The notes beneath the pieces are model-generated. The model was not told where the DNA came from, did not search any database, and was given only the letters and a program-made list of their open reading frames with translations. This document shows, in pieces, positions 51,307 to 60,772 of a DNA stretch of 64,000 bases (position 1 is the first letter of the stretch; each line of letters starts with the position of its first letter). Source of the DNA: Hyphomicrobiales bacterium (GTDB lineage: Bacteria; Pseudomonadota; Alphaproteobacteria; Rhizobiales; Rhizobiaceae); the NCBI GenBank assembly GCA_900468065.1, contig UBTA01000007.1:1-64000 (forward strand), written 5' to 3'. A program made the translations under genes and the position numbers.

Positions 51307-51688
51307 GTCTGCACTCCGGCTTTCCCGCCAAGATTGCTGCGCATCAAGCGAGTCGGCATGTTCTGGCGGATCAATGCTAGCATTTTCGGTGGCGATATGA
51401 CCCGCGCGGCCATGGATAGTGACAGATATTTTTAGATTGCCGGCTAACATTTCCGACATGTTTCGGCCTTGGAACGGCACGGCCGCTGACTATGCTTGGC
51501 TCCCGTCTTGTAACCGTTGACGCGACATCATGAGCAAATGCCCGCATGACTGCCCCATACGCCGGCGCCGCGCTGATTTCCTCGACTTTTTGCGCAGTTC
51601 AACCCTTCAATTCCGCTACGGATTGCTCTAAGGAACGACACCGGCTGCCATCCGGCGGCCCCGAAATTGCGACGAGGTATGCAGTCCC
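51307..51688. other. 382-base divergent control region, no gene seen
   Basis: Lies between the Na/Pi cotransporter and ppiD. An extended frame on the minus strand is the unsupported N-terminal extension of the transporter; otherwise nothing is recognised. The promoter elements are not obvious. Confidence 0.4.
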
Positions 51689-53584
51689 ATGCTTGAATTC
51701 CTGAGAAAAGGCGCCCAGACTTGGGTTGTCAAAGGGCTCTTGGTCCTTCTTGTTCTTTCCTTCGGTGTCTGGGGTGTGTCCACGTCGCTTGTACCAGGTG
51801 CGGCCGACGCTGTTGTGACGGTCGGGGACGTAAAAGTCTCTCCGAGCGATTTCCGCCTTGCCTATGAGCGCCAACTCGCCCAGCTTTCCCGGCAGTTTGG
51901 GACGCGGCTAAGCCGCGAACAGGCCAAGGCCTTCGGCGTCGAAGCGCAGGTCTACTCGCAGCTCGTCGCCGGTGCTACGCTTGACCAGCTGTCCGAGAAC
52001 ATGAACCTCGGCCTTTCGCAGGACCGCCTCGCTTCTCTGATCAGCGAGGATCCCGCGTTCAAAGGTGTCAACGGCCAGTTCGACCGGGGGACCTTCTCCA
52101 GCGTCCTGCGCAATGCGGGTCTGCGAGAGCAGGATTACATCAACAATCGCAGCCAGGTTGCGGTGCGCTCGCAGATCGTCGAAGCGCTGTCGGACGGCTA
52201 CACGCCGCCGAAGGTGCTCGGAGACGCCCTGCGCCTCTACCGTAATCAGACGCGTACGGTCGAATATCTGCTTCTGTCGAATGCCAATGTCGATCCGGTC
52301 AAGGCGCCGTCCGATGAAGTATTGAAACCCTGGTTCGAAACGCACAAGGCTGAATATCGTGCGCCGGAATTTCGCAAGATCACCTATGTGAAGCTGGAAC
52401 CAACCGATATCGCCGATCCGGCCTCGGTCACCGAGGACGAAGTGCGGGCCGATTACGACAAGCGCAAGAACAGCTTCAGCACGCCGGAAACACGGACCGT
52501 CGAACAGCTTTCCTTCCCCTCGCGTGAAGAGGCTGACGCCGCGGCAATCAAGCTTTCTACCGGCACGACCTTCGACGCTCTGGTCACCGCTTCCGGCAAG
52601 ACGGCAAGCGATGTGCTGCTGGGTGATTTCACCCGCGACCGCATGCCTGATGCCAAGCTGGGCGACGCCGCTTTTGCGCTCGTGGCCGATGGTCAGACGA
52701 CGCCGGTCATCGACGGCGCCTTCGGTGCTGTCATCCTGCGTGTCACCAACATCAAGCCGCAAACCGTTCGGGCCTATGATGAGGTCAAGGACGAACTGCG
52801 CAAGGAATTGGCACTGACCAATGCCTCCAACGAAATCATGGGTATCCATGACAAATTCGAGGATGCCCGCGTTTCCGGAGCCTCAATGAAGGAAGCTGCC
52901 GAACAGACCAACCTCAAGCTGATCGTCCTGAATGCGGTCGATGCCCGCGGCAACGATACGAATGGCGATGAGATTGCCGGCATCCCCGAGGCAAAGACCC
53001 TGCTTGAGGAAGCCTTCAAGGCTGAAGTCGGCGGAGAAACCCTGCCAGTCAATCTCGGCCGCGACGGCTACGTATGGTTCGACGTCGATGAAGTGACGCC
53101 GGCGCGTGACCGCACGCTGGACGAAGCCCGCGAACGGGTCGTCGCCGACTGGACGGCGGAACAGCAGCGCAACGAGCTTGCCGCAAAGGCCGTCGAGTTG
53201 AAGGGCCGGGTCGAAAAGGGCGAAACGCTCGCAGCCATTGCTACAGAACTTGGTATCGCCGTCGAAACCAAATCGGGACTGCGCCGGTCTGCAGAAGATG
53301 CGGCACTCAGCCCTGCGGCTGTGACCGCAGCCTTTGGCGGCGCCAATGGTGTAGTCGCCAATGCCACCGGTATTGGCGGCGAAGGCCAGATCCTGTTGAA
53401 GGTCACCGAGGTCGATGACGACAACCCTGGTGACGCGCTCGACAATGACGATCGGCAGATCAATGCCATCGCCCAGGCCAGCGGCGACGACATTCTCGAT
53501 CAGATGGTCAGTGAGTTGCAGAAGGGCTACGGTGTCACGATCAACCAGCAGCTCGCCGAGCTCGCTCTGTCGCAGCAGCGGTAA
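51689..53584 (+). CDS. ppiD: Membrane-anchored periplasmic folding factor, PpiD/SurA-N type
   Basis: A 631-residue PpiD-like protein of the parvulin superfamily. It starts [29 protein letters not shown], an N-terminal membrane anchor, then a SurA_N_3 chaperone domain ([33 protein letters not shown]) and a parvulin-type PPIase region around [37 protein letters not shown]. The protein helps newly exported proteins fold at the inner membrane. It lies 16 bases upstream of trpD and may be co-transcribed with the trp-moa genes, an order seen in other rhizobia. Confidence 0.93.
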   Translation: MLEFLRKGAQTWVVKGLLVLLVLSFGVWGVSTSLVPGAADAVVTVGDVKVSPSDFRLAYERQLAQLSRQFGTRLSREQAKAFGVEAQVYSQLVAGATLDQLSENMNLGLSQDRLASLISEDPAFKGVNGQFDRGTFSSVLRNAGLREQDYINNRSQVAVRSQIVEALSDGYTPPKVLGDALRLYRNQTRTVEYLLLSNANVDPVKAPSDEVLKPWFETHKAEYRAPEFRKITYVKLEPTDIADPASVTEDEVRADYDKRKNSFSTPETRTVEQLSFPSREEADAAAIKLSTGTTFDALVTASGKTASDVLLGDFTRDRMPDAKLGDAAFALVADGQTTPVIDGAFGAVILRVTNIKPQTVRAYDEVKDELRKELALTNASNEIMGIHDKFEDARVSGASMKEAAEQTNLKLIVLNAVDARGNDTNGDEIAGIPEAKTLLEEAFKAEVGGETLPVNLGRDGYVWFDVDEVTPARDRTLDEARERVVADWTAEQQRNELAAKAVELKGRVEKGETLAAIATELGIAVETKSGLRRSAEDAALSPAAVTAAFGGANGVVANATGIGGEGQILLKVTEVDDDNPGDALDNDDRQINAIAQASGDDILDQMVSELQKGYGVTINQQLAELALSQQR

Positions 53585-53600
53585 CGCAAAAGGGATCAGC

Positions 53601-54614
53601 ATGCCGGACTTGAAGCCTTTCGTCGCCAAGGCCGCAGCGGGTGAAGCGCTTAACCGCGACGATGCCCGTGCTGCCTTCGAAATCATCATGTCCGGCGAGG
53701 CGACCCCTTCCCAGATCGGCGGCTTCCTGATGGCGCTGCGGGTGCGCGGCGAGACCGTCGATGAAATCGTCGGTGCCGTCGGCGCCATGCGGGCCCGTAT
53801 GCTGACGGTCGAAGCACCGGCCGATGCCATCGACATCGTCGGAACGGGCGGTGACGGTGCTGGAACCTACAATATCTCGACGCTGGCGGCGCTGATTGTC
53901 GCCGGCGCCGGTGTCCCTGTCGCCAAGCATGGCAACCGGGCGCTCAGCTCCAAGTCGGGTACGGCCGATGCACTCTCCTGCCTCGGCGTCAAGCTCGATA
54001 TCGGGCCGGACGTCATTGCACGCTGTATTTCAGACGCCGGCCTCGGCTTTATGTTCGCCCAGCAGCACCATTCCGCCATGCGCCATGTCGGCCCGACCCG
54101 CGTCGAGCTGGGGACAAGGACAATCTTCAATCTGCTCGGTCCCCTGTCGAACCCGGCTGGCGTGACGCAGCAGCTTGTCGGCGTCTATTCGCCGCATTGG
54201 GTGGTGCCTGTCGCCGAAGTGTTGCGCGATCTCGGTTCGAAAAGCGTCTGGGTCGTGCATGGCGACGGACTGGACGAAATCACCACGACCGGCGTCACCC
54301 AGGTGGCGGCGCTCGAAAACGGTGCTATCCGTACATTTCAACTGACGCCGTCCGATTTCGGTTTGGAAACTGTTCTGCTTGCCGACCTCAAGGGCGGCGA
54401 TGGCGCGCACAATGCCGTGGCGCTCAAGGGTGTTCTTCAGGGCGACGCAACACCCTATCGCGATATTTCCCTTGCCAATGCCGCCGCCTCGCTGGTGATC
54501 GCGGGTCGCGCCGGCGATCTGCGCGAGGGTATGACGCTTGCCCGTCAGTCGCTGACAAGCGGCGCTGCCGATGCGACGCTTGAGCGGCTCATCCGCGTTT
54601 CGAACGCGGCATAA
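53601..54614 (+). CDS. trpD: Anthranilate phosphoribosyltransferase
   Basis: Second step of tryptophan synthesis. The 337-residue protein carries the GTGGD PRPP-binding motif in [17 protein letters not shown], the [21 protein letters not shown] segment and [16 protein letters not shown], all family signatures. Start at the ATG at 53601 ([10 protein letters not shown]) with an AAAGGGAT ribosome site; the open frame from 53415 overlaps ppiD and is not real. It is 11 bases upstream of trpC. Confidence 0.97.
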   Translation: MPDLKPFVAKAAAGEALNRDDARAAFEIIMSGEATPSQIGGFLMALRVRGETVDEIVGAVGAMRARMLTVEAPADAIDIVGTGGDGAGTYNISTLAALIVAGAGVPVAKHGNRALSSKSGTADALSCLGVKLDIGPDVIARCISDAGLGFMFAQQHHSAMRHVGPTRVELGTRTIFNLLGPLSNPAGVTQQLVGVYSPHWVVPVAEVLRDLGSKSVWVVHGDGLDEITTTGVTQVAALENGAIRTFQLTPSDFGLETVLLADLKGGDGAHNAVALKGVLQGDATPYRDISLANAAASLVIAGRAGDLREGMTLARQSLTSGAADATLERLIRVSNAA

Positions 54615-54625
54615 GGAGAAACTCC

Positions 54626-55441
54626 ATGGCCGATATTCTGCAGAAGATCGAAATCTACAAGCGCGAGGAAATCGCCGCTGCAAAATCACGCGTCACCATC
54701 GCAGACCTGAAAGCGATGGCCGCCGGGCAGGAAGCGCCGCGTGGTTTTCTGAACGCACTGAAAACCAAGCAGGCGGAAGGCCGTTTCGGCCTGATTGCCG
54801 AAATCAAGAAGGCCAGCCCCTCCAAGGGACTGATCCGCCCGGATTTTGATCCGCCGCTCTTGGCAAAGGCCTATGAAATCGGAGGCGCCGCCTGCCTGTC
54901 CGTGTTAACCGATGGTCCAAGTTTTCAGGGTGCGCCGGAATTCCTGACGGCGGCGCGCAATGCCTGTTCGCTTCCGGCGCTACGCAAGGATTTCATGTTC
55001 GAGACCTACCAGGTTCACGAGGCCCGTGCCTGGGGCGCGGACTGCATTCTTCTTATCATGGCGTCGCTCAATGACTACGATGCACAGAGGTTAGAGGAAG
55101 AGGCGTTCTCGCTCGGCATGGACGTTCTCGTCGAAGTGCATGATGAGGAAGAGCTGGAGCGCGCGCTGAAACTGAGTTCGCCGCTGCTTGGCATCAACAA
55201 CCGCAATCTGAAGACTTTTGAGGTCGATATCGCGCTTTCCGAAAAGCTGGCACCGCTGATTCCGGCCGGCCGGTTGCTTGTCGGCGAAAGCGGCATCTTC
55301 AGCCATGAGGACTGCGTCCGGCTGGCCAAGAGCGGCATTTCAACGTTCCTCGTCGGCGAAAGCCTGATGCGCCAGGACGATGTGACCGCGGCGACCCGCG
55401 CTCTTCTGACCGGTTCCGCCACCATCCTGGCCGCCGAATAA
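54626..55441 (+). CDS. trpC: Indole-3-glycerol phosphate synthase
   Basis: Closes the indole ring in tryptophan synthesis. A 271-residue TIM barrel with the substrate motif [18 protein letters not shown], the [14 protein letters not shown] loop, [22 protein letters not shown] and [11 protein letters not shown]. The catalytic Lys and Glu residues of the family lie in these segments. An AAGGAGAA ribosome site lies before the ATG. The stop overlaps the moaC start by one base (TAATG), so translation is coupled with the molybdopterin genes. Confidence 0.97.
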   Translation: MADILQKIEIYKREEIAAAKSRVTIADLKAMAAGQEAPRGFLNALKTKQAEGRFGLIAEIKKASPSKGLIRPDFDPPLLAKAYEIGGAACLSVLTDGPSFQGAPEFLTAARNACSLPALRKDFMFETYQVHEARAWGADCILLIMASLNDYDAQRLEEEAFSLGMDVLVEVHDEEELERALKLSSPLLGINNRNLKTFEVDIALSEKLAPLIPAGRLLVGESGIFSHEDCVRLAKSGISTFLVGESLMRQDDVTAATRALLTGSATILAAE

Positions 55442-55935
55442 TGAGTACGCCTTCCCTCACCCATGTCGGCGCCGATGGCCAGGCCCATATGGTCGATGTC
55501 GGAGACAAGGCCGAGACCGTGCGCATTGCGGTTGCCGAGGGCTATATCCGGATGCGGCCGGAGACGCTCGATCTCATTCTCAAGGGTAATGCCAAGAAGG
55601 GCGATGTCCTTGCCACCGCGCGGCTTGCCGGCATCATGGCAGCAAAGCAGACGGCCAACCTCATCCCGCTCTGCCACCCCCTGATGCTGTCGAAAGTCTC
55701 CGTGGATATCACCGCCGATGAGACGCTACCGGGCCTGAGAGTCGAAGCAATGGCCAAACTTACCGGCCGCACCGGCGTCGAGATGGAAGCTCTGACGGCT
55801 GCCAGCGTTGCCTGCTTGACGATCTACGACATGGCCAAGGCAGCCGATCGCGAGATGGAAATCGGCGGTATCCGGCTTGCCCAGAAATCGGGCGGCCGGT
55901 CCGGCGACTATGTCCGCAAGGAAAGTCAGGGCTGA
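55441..55935 (+). CDS. moaC: Cyclic pyranopterin monophosphate synthase
   Basis: Molybdenum cofactor synthesis: with MoaA it converts GTP to cyclic pyranopterin monophosphate. The 164-residue protein contains [18 protein letters not shown], the [17 protein letters not shown] segment with the conserved Cys-His and the [18 protein letters not shown] motif. The stop overlaps the moeA start by one base (TGATG). trpC-moaC-moeA is a conserved rhizobial group. Confidence 0.97.
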   Translation: MSTPSLTHVGADGQAHMVDVGDKAETVRIAVAEGYIRMRPETLDLILKGNAKKGDVLATARLAGIMAAKQTANLIPLCHPLMLSKVSVDITADETLPGLRVEAMAKLTGRTGVEMEALTAASVACLTIYDMAKAADREMEIGGIRLAQKSGGRSGDYVRKESQG

Positions 55936-57146
55936 TGGCATTGCTCCCGGTTTCAGATGCGCTCGACCGGTTGCTGAAAATCTCGGCGCCGGCAACCCGC
56001 TTTGAAATGGTTGGCCTGCACGAGGCGATGGGACGCGTTCTCGCAAACGATGTCGCCGCTCTCGTCACCCATCCGGCCTTCGATAATTCGGCGATGGACG
56101 GCTATGCCGGATGCCACGAAGATTTTGCCAACATTGGTACCGAACTTGTCGTCATTGGCGAATCGGCGGCTGGGCGTGGTTTCTCCGGCCATGTCGGCCG
56201 AGGTGAGGTTGTGCGTATCTTTACCGGTGCGCCGGTTCCTGCCGGCGCGGATACGGTCCTGATCCAGGAAGACACGGAAAAACTGGCGGACAGCCGGATC
56301 CGCACCACGTTTGCCCTGGCACAAGGCCGTCACATCCGACCCAAAGGGCAGGATTTCGCCATCGGGGATATCGTATTGCGCGCAGGCGACGTGCTTGACG
56401 CCGGGCGGTTGACGGCGGCGGCGGCCATGAACCATCCGCAATTACCGGTTTTCAAGCGCCCGAAAGTGGCCATCCTTGCCACCGGCGACGAATTGCTGCC
56501 GCCCGGCAGCGTGCCGGGTCCCGGCCAGATCATTGCCTCGAACACCTATGGCGTCGCGGCGATCGCGCGGGACAATGGAGCCGAGATCATCGATCTGGGG
56601 ATCGTGCGCGACGATAAGGCGGCCATTGCTGCGGCAGTGTCCAAGGCACAGGCCGCAGGCGCAGATGTGCTGGTGACGCTTGGCGGTGCCTCCGTCGGCG
56701 ATCATGACCTCGTCCAGTCGACACTGGTCGAAAGCGGCATGGTCCTCGATTTCTGGCAGATTGCCATGCGCCCCGGAAAACCGCTGATGGTGGGATCGCT
56801 TGAAGGTATGACAGTGCTTGGCCTGCCCGGAAACCCGGTTTCCAGCCTGGTCTGCGCACTGCTCTTCCTGGAGCCGTTGCTGCGCCATCTCGGCTCCCTG
56901 CCCCGGCGCGATCGCAGCGGCCAGGCACAAACAGTGACCGCGCTCCCCGCCAACGACAAGCGTCAGGACTATGTCCGCGCCCGGTTGACCCGAGGCGATG
57001 ATGGCGTTTGGCATGCAGAAACGTTCTCGCGCCAGGATTCCTCGATGATGCAGGTCTTTGCCCAGTCCGATTGCCTGATCATCCGGCCGCCGCATGCGCT
57101 GGCGGTGGATGCCGGCGCAACATGCGATGTGATGATTCTGCGGTAA
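55935..57146 (+). CDS. moeA: Molybdopterin molybdenumtransferase
   Basis: Inserts molybdate into adenylylated molybdopterin. The 403-residue protein has the MoeA N-terminal domain (AMDGYAGCHEDF), RIFTGAPVPAGADTVL, VAILATGDELLPPGS, TLGGASVGDHDLV and the MRPGKPLMVG... GLPGNPVSSL segment of the MogA-like catalytic domain. It follows moaC with a one-base overlap. In several related genomes lexA follows about here; in this window it is not found after moeA. Confidence 0.97.
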   Translation: MALLPVSDALDRLLKISAPATRFEMVGLHEAMGRVLANDVAALVTHPAFDNSAMDGYAGCHEDFANIGTELVVIGESAAGRGFSGHVGRGEVVRIFTGAPVPAGADTVLIQEDTEKLADSRIRTTFALAQGRHIRPKGQDFAIGDIVLRAGDVLDAGRLTAAAAMNHPQLPVFKRPKVAILATGDELLPPGSVPGPGQIIASNTYGVAAIARDNGAEIIDLGIVRDDKAAIAAAVSKAQAAGADVLVTLGGASVGDHDLVQSTLVESGMVLDFWQIAMRPGKPLMVGSLEGMTVLGLPGNPVSSLVCALLFLEPLLRHLGSLPRRDRSGQAQTVTALPANDKRQDYVRARLTRGDDGVWHAETFSRQDSSMMQVFAQSDCLIIRPPHALAVDAGATCDVMILR

Positions 57147-57234
57147 CCAGCGCTCTGATTGATCGTTCCCCCCTTCCAAAGACCCAAAGCAGGCCTATTT
57201 CACGTCGGGAAAAGGCAGCCCTTGTTGGAAGGAA

Positions 57235-57387
57235 ATGAAGTTGAATCGTAATGCGCTCTATATGCTTATCGGAGGTCTCGTCGTTCTGGTCGTGGGATTG
57301 GGCATCTATATCTACGACAAGGAATCCAAGCCTGACGGCGTGGAAGTGAAGATCGGCGAAGGCGGCATTTCGATCGAGGAAAACTGA
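57235..57387 (+). CDS. 50-residue membrane protein, hypothetical
   Basis: A short frame beginning MKLNRNALYMLIGGLVVLVVGLGIYIYDKE. One membrane segment (residues 9-27) and an acidic tail ending in GISIEEN. GGAAGGA lies only two bases before the ATG at 57235; the in-frame TTG at 57241 would have normal spacing and may be the true start (48 residues). It is 88 bases after moeA in the same direction. No role is known. Confidence 0.72.
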   Translation: MKLNRNALYMLIGGLVVLVVGLGIYIYDKESKPDGVEVKIGEGGISIEEN

Positions 57388-57410
57388 CACGCCGGCGGCC
57401 TTGTGTCGCG

Positions 57411-57426
57411 TTAACTATTTATTAAC
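57411..57426 (+). promoter_or_regulatory. Perfect CtrA-type box, TTAA-N7-TTAAC
   Basis: TTAA at 57411-57414, seven bases, TTAA at 57422-57425, then C. This matches the full consensus for the cell-cycle regulator CtrA. It lies 24 bases after the tiny membrane gene and about 77 bases before an intrinsic terminator. Confidence 0.5.
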
Positions 57427-57449
57427 CAAAGCAGTCGAATAATGCCTGC

Positions 57450-57535
57450 AGTTGACCTGACTACGGATGTACTAGCAGGCCAAACACCAAATGAGTGGAC
57501 AAAAGGTCGGGATTTCCCGGCCTTATTGTTTTTCA
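57450..57535 (+). ncRNA. Candidate small RNA behind the CtrA-type box
   Basis: No protein frame is credible here. The stretch has GCCTGC and GCAGGC able to pair (about 57444 and 57475) and ends in an intrinsic terminator. Its size would be about 85 nt. The 5' end is a guess and the opposite strand holds the end of the CNNM transporter gene starting at 57552. Confidence 0.25.
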
Positions 57536-57536
57536 G
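57503..57536 (+). terminator. Intrinsic terminator 3' of the trp-moa group or of a small RNA
   Basis: A nine-base-pair stem, AAGGTCGGG with CCCGGCCTT (one wobble), loop ATTT, followed by ATTGTTTTT. Confidence 0.75.
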
Positions 57537-57551
57537 CTTATTCGTCAGGTG

Positions 57552-58829
57552 TCAGTGCGCGGCGCGCGAGACCAGAATCTTGTCGATGCGGCGGCCATCC
57601 ATGTCGATGACTTCGAAACGGTATCCATAAGCTTCCGTTACGTCACCCTCCTCCGGGTTCTTGCGCAACTGCTGCACCAGGAAGCCGGAGATGGTTTCGT
57701 AATTGCCGTCGGAATCAATTTCGTCGATGCCGATCGTCAGATGGATTTCATCGATCGGCGTGCGTCCATCGACCAGATACGATCCATCGTCCCGCTGCCG
57801 AATCAGTGCGTGCTCGATGTCGTCATAGTTTGACGGCAGAACACCAACGATGGCTTCCAGGATGTCGGCAATGGTGATGATGCCTTCGATACTGCCGTAC
57901 TCATCAACGATCATCGCCATGTTGATATGCGACGCTTTGAAAGCCTCCAGCGCCTTCAAGCAAGAGGCAGTTTCCGGCAAGGTATGGATATCCTTGACGA
58001 AGTTTCTGATCTGAAAGCCGGATTTCGCCGGCGCATTCAAAATTTCCTTGACCTGCACCGCGCCGAGCACCTCGCCGGTCGCATCCATGACCGGATAGCG
58101 TGAATGAGCGGTTTGCTCGACCTTGGCACGGATGGTGTCCAGCGTGTCGTTGACGTCGATGAAGCTGACTTCGGTGCGATGAGTCATGATCGATTTGACG
58201 TTGCGGTCGCCAAGCCGGATGATTCGCCGCAGCATCTCATGCTCCGACTTCTCGATGGCGCCGCTTTCGACGCCCTCGGCCATGATTGCCTGCACTTCCT
58301 CTTCGGTCACATGGTCGCTATCGCTGGAAATACCGAAAACCCGCATGAACAACGATGCCGACATCTCGAACAGATAGACGACCGGGGCCGCCAGCCGCGA
58401 GAGAACCGACATCGGGCCGGCAACGAACATCGCCACGCCTTCGGAATTCTTCAGCGCCAGCTGCTTGGGAATAAGCTCGCCGATCACGACAGAGAGATAG
58501 GTGATAAGGGTGACGACCAGCGCTACGGCAACTGTGCTGCCGTAAGGATTGATCCAGCTGATCGTATCGAGCGTCGGCGCCAGCTTATCGGCGATTGTGG
58601 CACCACCATAGGCACCGGCAAGCGTTCCAACGAGGGTGATGCCGACCTGAACAGTGGAGAGGAATTTACCCGGATCCTCGGCCAGCCGCAGCGCCAGTTC
58701 GGCGCGGCTGTTGCCCTGTTTTGCCATCTGCCGCAGCAGTGGCCGGCTTGCCGACACAATTGCCATTTCCGAAAGCGCGAAAAACGCATTGATCAATAGA
58801 AGAACGAAAATAACAATCAGTTCGGACAT
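57552..58829 (-). CDS. CNNM/HlyC-CorC family transporter (hemolysin family)
   Basis: A 425-residue membrane protein. N-terminal DUF21 (CNNM transmembrane) domain of about four segments, starting MSELIVIFVLLLINAFFALSEMAIVSASRP, then two CBS domains (SIMTHRTEVSFIDVNDTLD, and later MAMIVDEYGSIEGIITIADILEAIVG), and the C-terminal CorC_HlyC domain. Members move Mg or Co ions or act in magnesium homeostasis; the hemolysin name is historical. The start at 58829 gives the conserved N-terminus; the frame is open to 58931. Confidence 0.93.
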   Translation of the reverse strand: MSELIVIFVLLLINAFFALSEMAIVSASRPLLRQMAKQGNSRAELALRLAEDPGKFLSTVQVGITLVGTLAGAYGGATIADKLAPTLDTISWINPYGSTVAVALVVTLITYLSVVIGELIPKQLALKNSEGVAMFVAGPMSVLSRLAAPVVYLFEMSASLFMRVFGISSDSDHVTEEEVQAIMAEGVESGAIEKSEHEMLRRIIRLGDRNVKSIMTHRTEVSFIDVNDTLDTIRAKVEQTAHSRYPVMDATGEVLGAVQVKEILNAPAKSGFQIRNFVKDIHTLPETASCLKALEAFKASHINMAMIVDEYGSIEGIITIADILEAIVGVLPSNYDDIEHALIRQRDDGSYLVDGRTPIDEIHLTIGIDEIDSDGNYETISGFLVQQLRKNPEEGDVTEAYGYRFEVIDMDGRRIDKILVSRAAH

Positions 58830-59025
58830 AACCCTCGGACACCGTTGATGGAGATACACGCGCCGGAGGCGGCGCATGTCAGATTCAGTTCTATCAAATA
58901 GGCGGAAGATGCAGTTGCAGCAAGGCAGCAACTGCCGAATTGCGGCTCTTTTGGCGGTGGTCCTGCTTTATCGAGGACCAAATGCACCGGTAATTTCGGT
59001 CATGCCACAAAACCAGCGGTGGCAG

Positions 59026-59790
59026 TCACCGGGTCGGGGCCTTCACGTCGGCAAGTTCCTTGAGGGCCACCCGAACGCGCTCGCGCCCGACGCGGATGAC
59101 ATTCTCCATCGCCGCCCTTGCTCCCGCCTCATCACGCCGGCTGATCTGCTCGACGATCTTGATATGCGAACGCGACACCTCGTCAATGCCTTCGCGGCCA
59201 GATGCGGGCGAGCTCAGCTTGAAGATGCCGACTAGGGCTGCCTCGATCAGGCTGCCGACAGTGCGCATGAACGGGTTTCCCGAAGCTTCGACGACTGCGA
59301 GATGAAACCGCAGATCGGCCATCGCCAGCGTTTCGGCTGTGTGTTCGGGATCGCCCATCGCAACCGCCAGCCGCATCATGCCGCTAATCTCGGCTTCCGT
59401 CGCATTGACGGCGGCAAGGGCTGCGGAGTGGGGTTCGAACGCCAGGCGTATCTCACTGAGATGATAGAGGAATTCCTCATCGACACCACGATGGAAATGC
59501 CATGTCAAAACATCGCCGTCGAACAGGTTCCATTGGTTTTTCGCCGTCACCCGGGTACCGATACGGGCGCGTGGTACAATCAGTCCCTTGGCCGCCAGCG
59601 TCTTCATCGCCTCTCGCAAGACCGTGCGCGATACTTTGAAACGCATCGCCAGTTCCGGGTCACCAGGCAAAATGGAGCCCACGGGGAAATCACCCGACAC
59701 AATGGCCTTGCCCAGTTCGTCAACCACCTGCGCGTGGCTCGTACGCGTTCGCGCACCGGTCAAGACAGTTTCGAGCAGTCCCTTACGCAA
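59026..59790 (-). CDS. GntR family transcriptional regulator (FadR subfamily)
   Basis: A 254-residue regulator. The N-terminal winged helix is ILPGDPELAMRFKVSRTVLREAMKTLAAKGLIVPRARIGTRV (seen as separate GntR blocks), and the C-terminal FCD ligand-binding domain has RLAFEPHSAALAA, ADLRFHLAVVEASGNPF and the SRSHIKIVEQISRRD helix with the usual metal-binding residues. It lies 13 bases after yjfF in the transport operon, so it probably responds to the sugar or a derivative. It would be expected to control the operon itself. Confidence 0.93.
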   Translation of the reverse strand: MRKGLLETVLTGARTRTSHAQVVDELGKAIVSGDFPVGSILPGDPELAMRFKVSRTVLREAMKTLAAKGLIVPRARIGTRVTAKNQWNLFDGDVLTWHFHRGVDEEFLYHLSEIRLAFEPHSAALAAVNATEAEISGMMRLAVAMGDPEHTAETLAMADLRFHLAVVEASGNPFMRTVGSLIEAALVGIFKLSSPASGREGIDEVSRSHIKIVEQISRRDEAGARAAMENVIRVGRERVRVALKELADVKAPTR

Positions 59791-59803
59791 GCAAATCCCC
59801 CCT

Positions 59804-60772
59804 TTAGGAATACCTCTTGTTTTGCCGCGACAAAAACAGGATAGCCTTTTGCATCAGAATAAACGTAAACAACAAAGCACCGATCAGAATTTTCGTCCAC
59901 CAACTCGACAGAGACCCGTCAAAGGTGATGTAGGTCTGGATCAGCCCCTGAATCAAGACGCCGACGAGTGTCCCCCCGACAAACCCGGCGCCTCCTGTGA
60001 GAAGCGTTCCTCCGATCACCACGGCGGCAATTGCATCCAGCTCGACACCCACGGTTGCGAGCGAATACCCTGCAGAGGTGTATAGGGAATAAACGATTCC
60101 CGAAAGCCCGGCGAGAAAACCGGAAAGACCATAGATCATCATTGTCGTGCGGCCGACCGGAACGCCCATCAAGGCGGATGTTTGGGCACCGCCGCCGAGT
60201 GCATAGACATTGGTGCCGAAGCGGGTGCGCTGGGCAATGAGGATGCCGGCTGCGAAGACCAGAAGCATCAGTCCGCCGATCAGCGTGATGCGGCCGCCGC
60301 CCGGCAGCTTGTAGTAAAATGTCTTCATCGTCGCGTAAAACGGATGCTTGATCGGGATGGAATCGATCGACAAAACAAAAGCCATGCCACGGGCGAGGAA
60401 CATGCCGGCCAGCGTCACGATGAAGGCCGGCATTTCAAGATAGTGGATGATCGCCCCCATGATCGCGCCGAACAGCGTGGTGATCAGAAGTACAAGTGCA
60501 AAGGCTGCGAGCGGGTGGATGCCGGTATTTTGCATCAGAACAGCCAGGAATATGCCGGTGAAGGCGATGACCGATCCGATCGACAGGTCGATGCCGCCCG
60601 ACAGGATGACGAATGTCATGCCGACCGCAGCGATGCCGAGAAAAGCATTATCCGTCAAAAGGTTGCCGATCACCCGGGTCGACAGGATGTTCGGATACTG
60701 CGCCGCACACGCCGCATAGGAAACGACGAAGATGACGATGGGGGCAATCAGCGGGAGATATTTCTGGTTCAT
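59804..60772 (-). CDS. yjfF: ABC sugar transporter permease, YjfF type
   Basis: A 322-residue inner membrane permease of the ribose/xylose class with eight to ten segments. Segments such as NLLTDNAFLGIAAVGMTFVILSGGIDLS and GGTLLTGGAGFVGGTLVGVLIQGLIQ are family blocks. Combined with the YtfT-like permease, a YtfR-like ATPase and a YtfQ-like binding protein upstream, it matches the galactofuranose importer of E. coli. It overlaps ytfT by four bases (ATGA), so the two permeases are made together. Confidence 0.92.
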   Translation of the reverse strand: MNQKYLPLIAPIVIFVVSYAACAAQYPNILSTRVIGNLLTDNAFLGIAAVGMTFVILSGGIDLSIGSVIAFTGIFLAVLMQNTGIHPLAAFALVLLITTLFGAIMGAIIHYLEMPAFIVTLAGMFLARGMAFVLSIDSIPIKHPFYATMKTFYYKLPGGGRITLIGGLMLLVFAAGILIAQRTRFGTNVYALGGGAQTSALMGVPVGRTTMMIYGLSGFLAGLSGIVYSLYTSAGYSLATVGVELDAIAAVVIGGTLLTGGAGFVGGTLVGVLIQGLIQTYITFDGSLSSWWTKILIGALLFTFILMQKAILFLSRQNKRYS

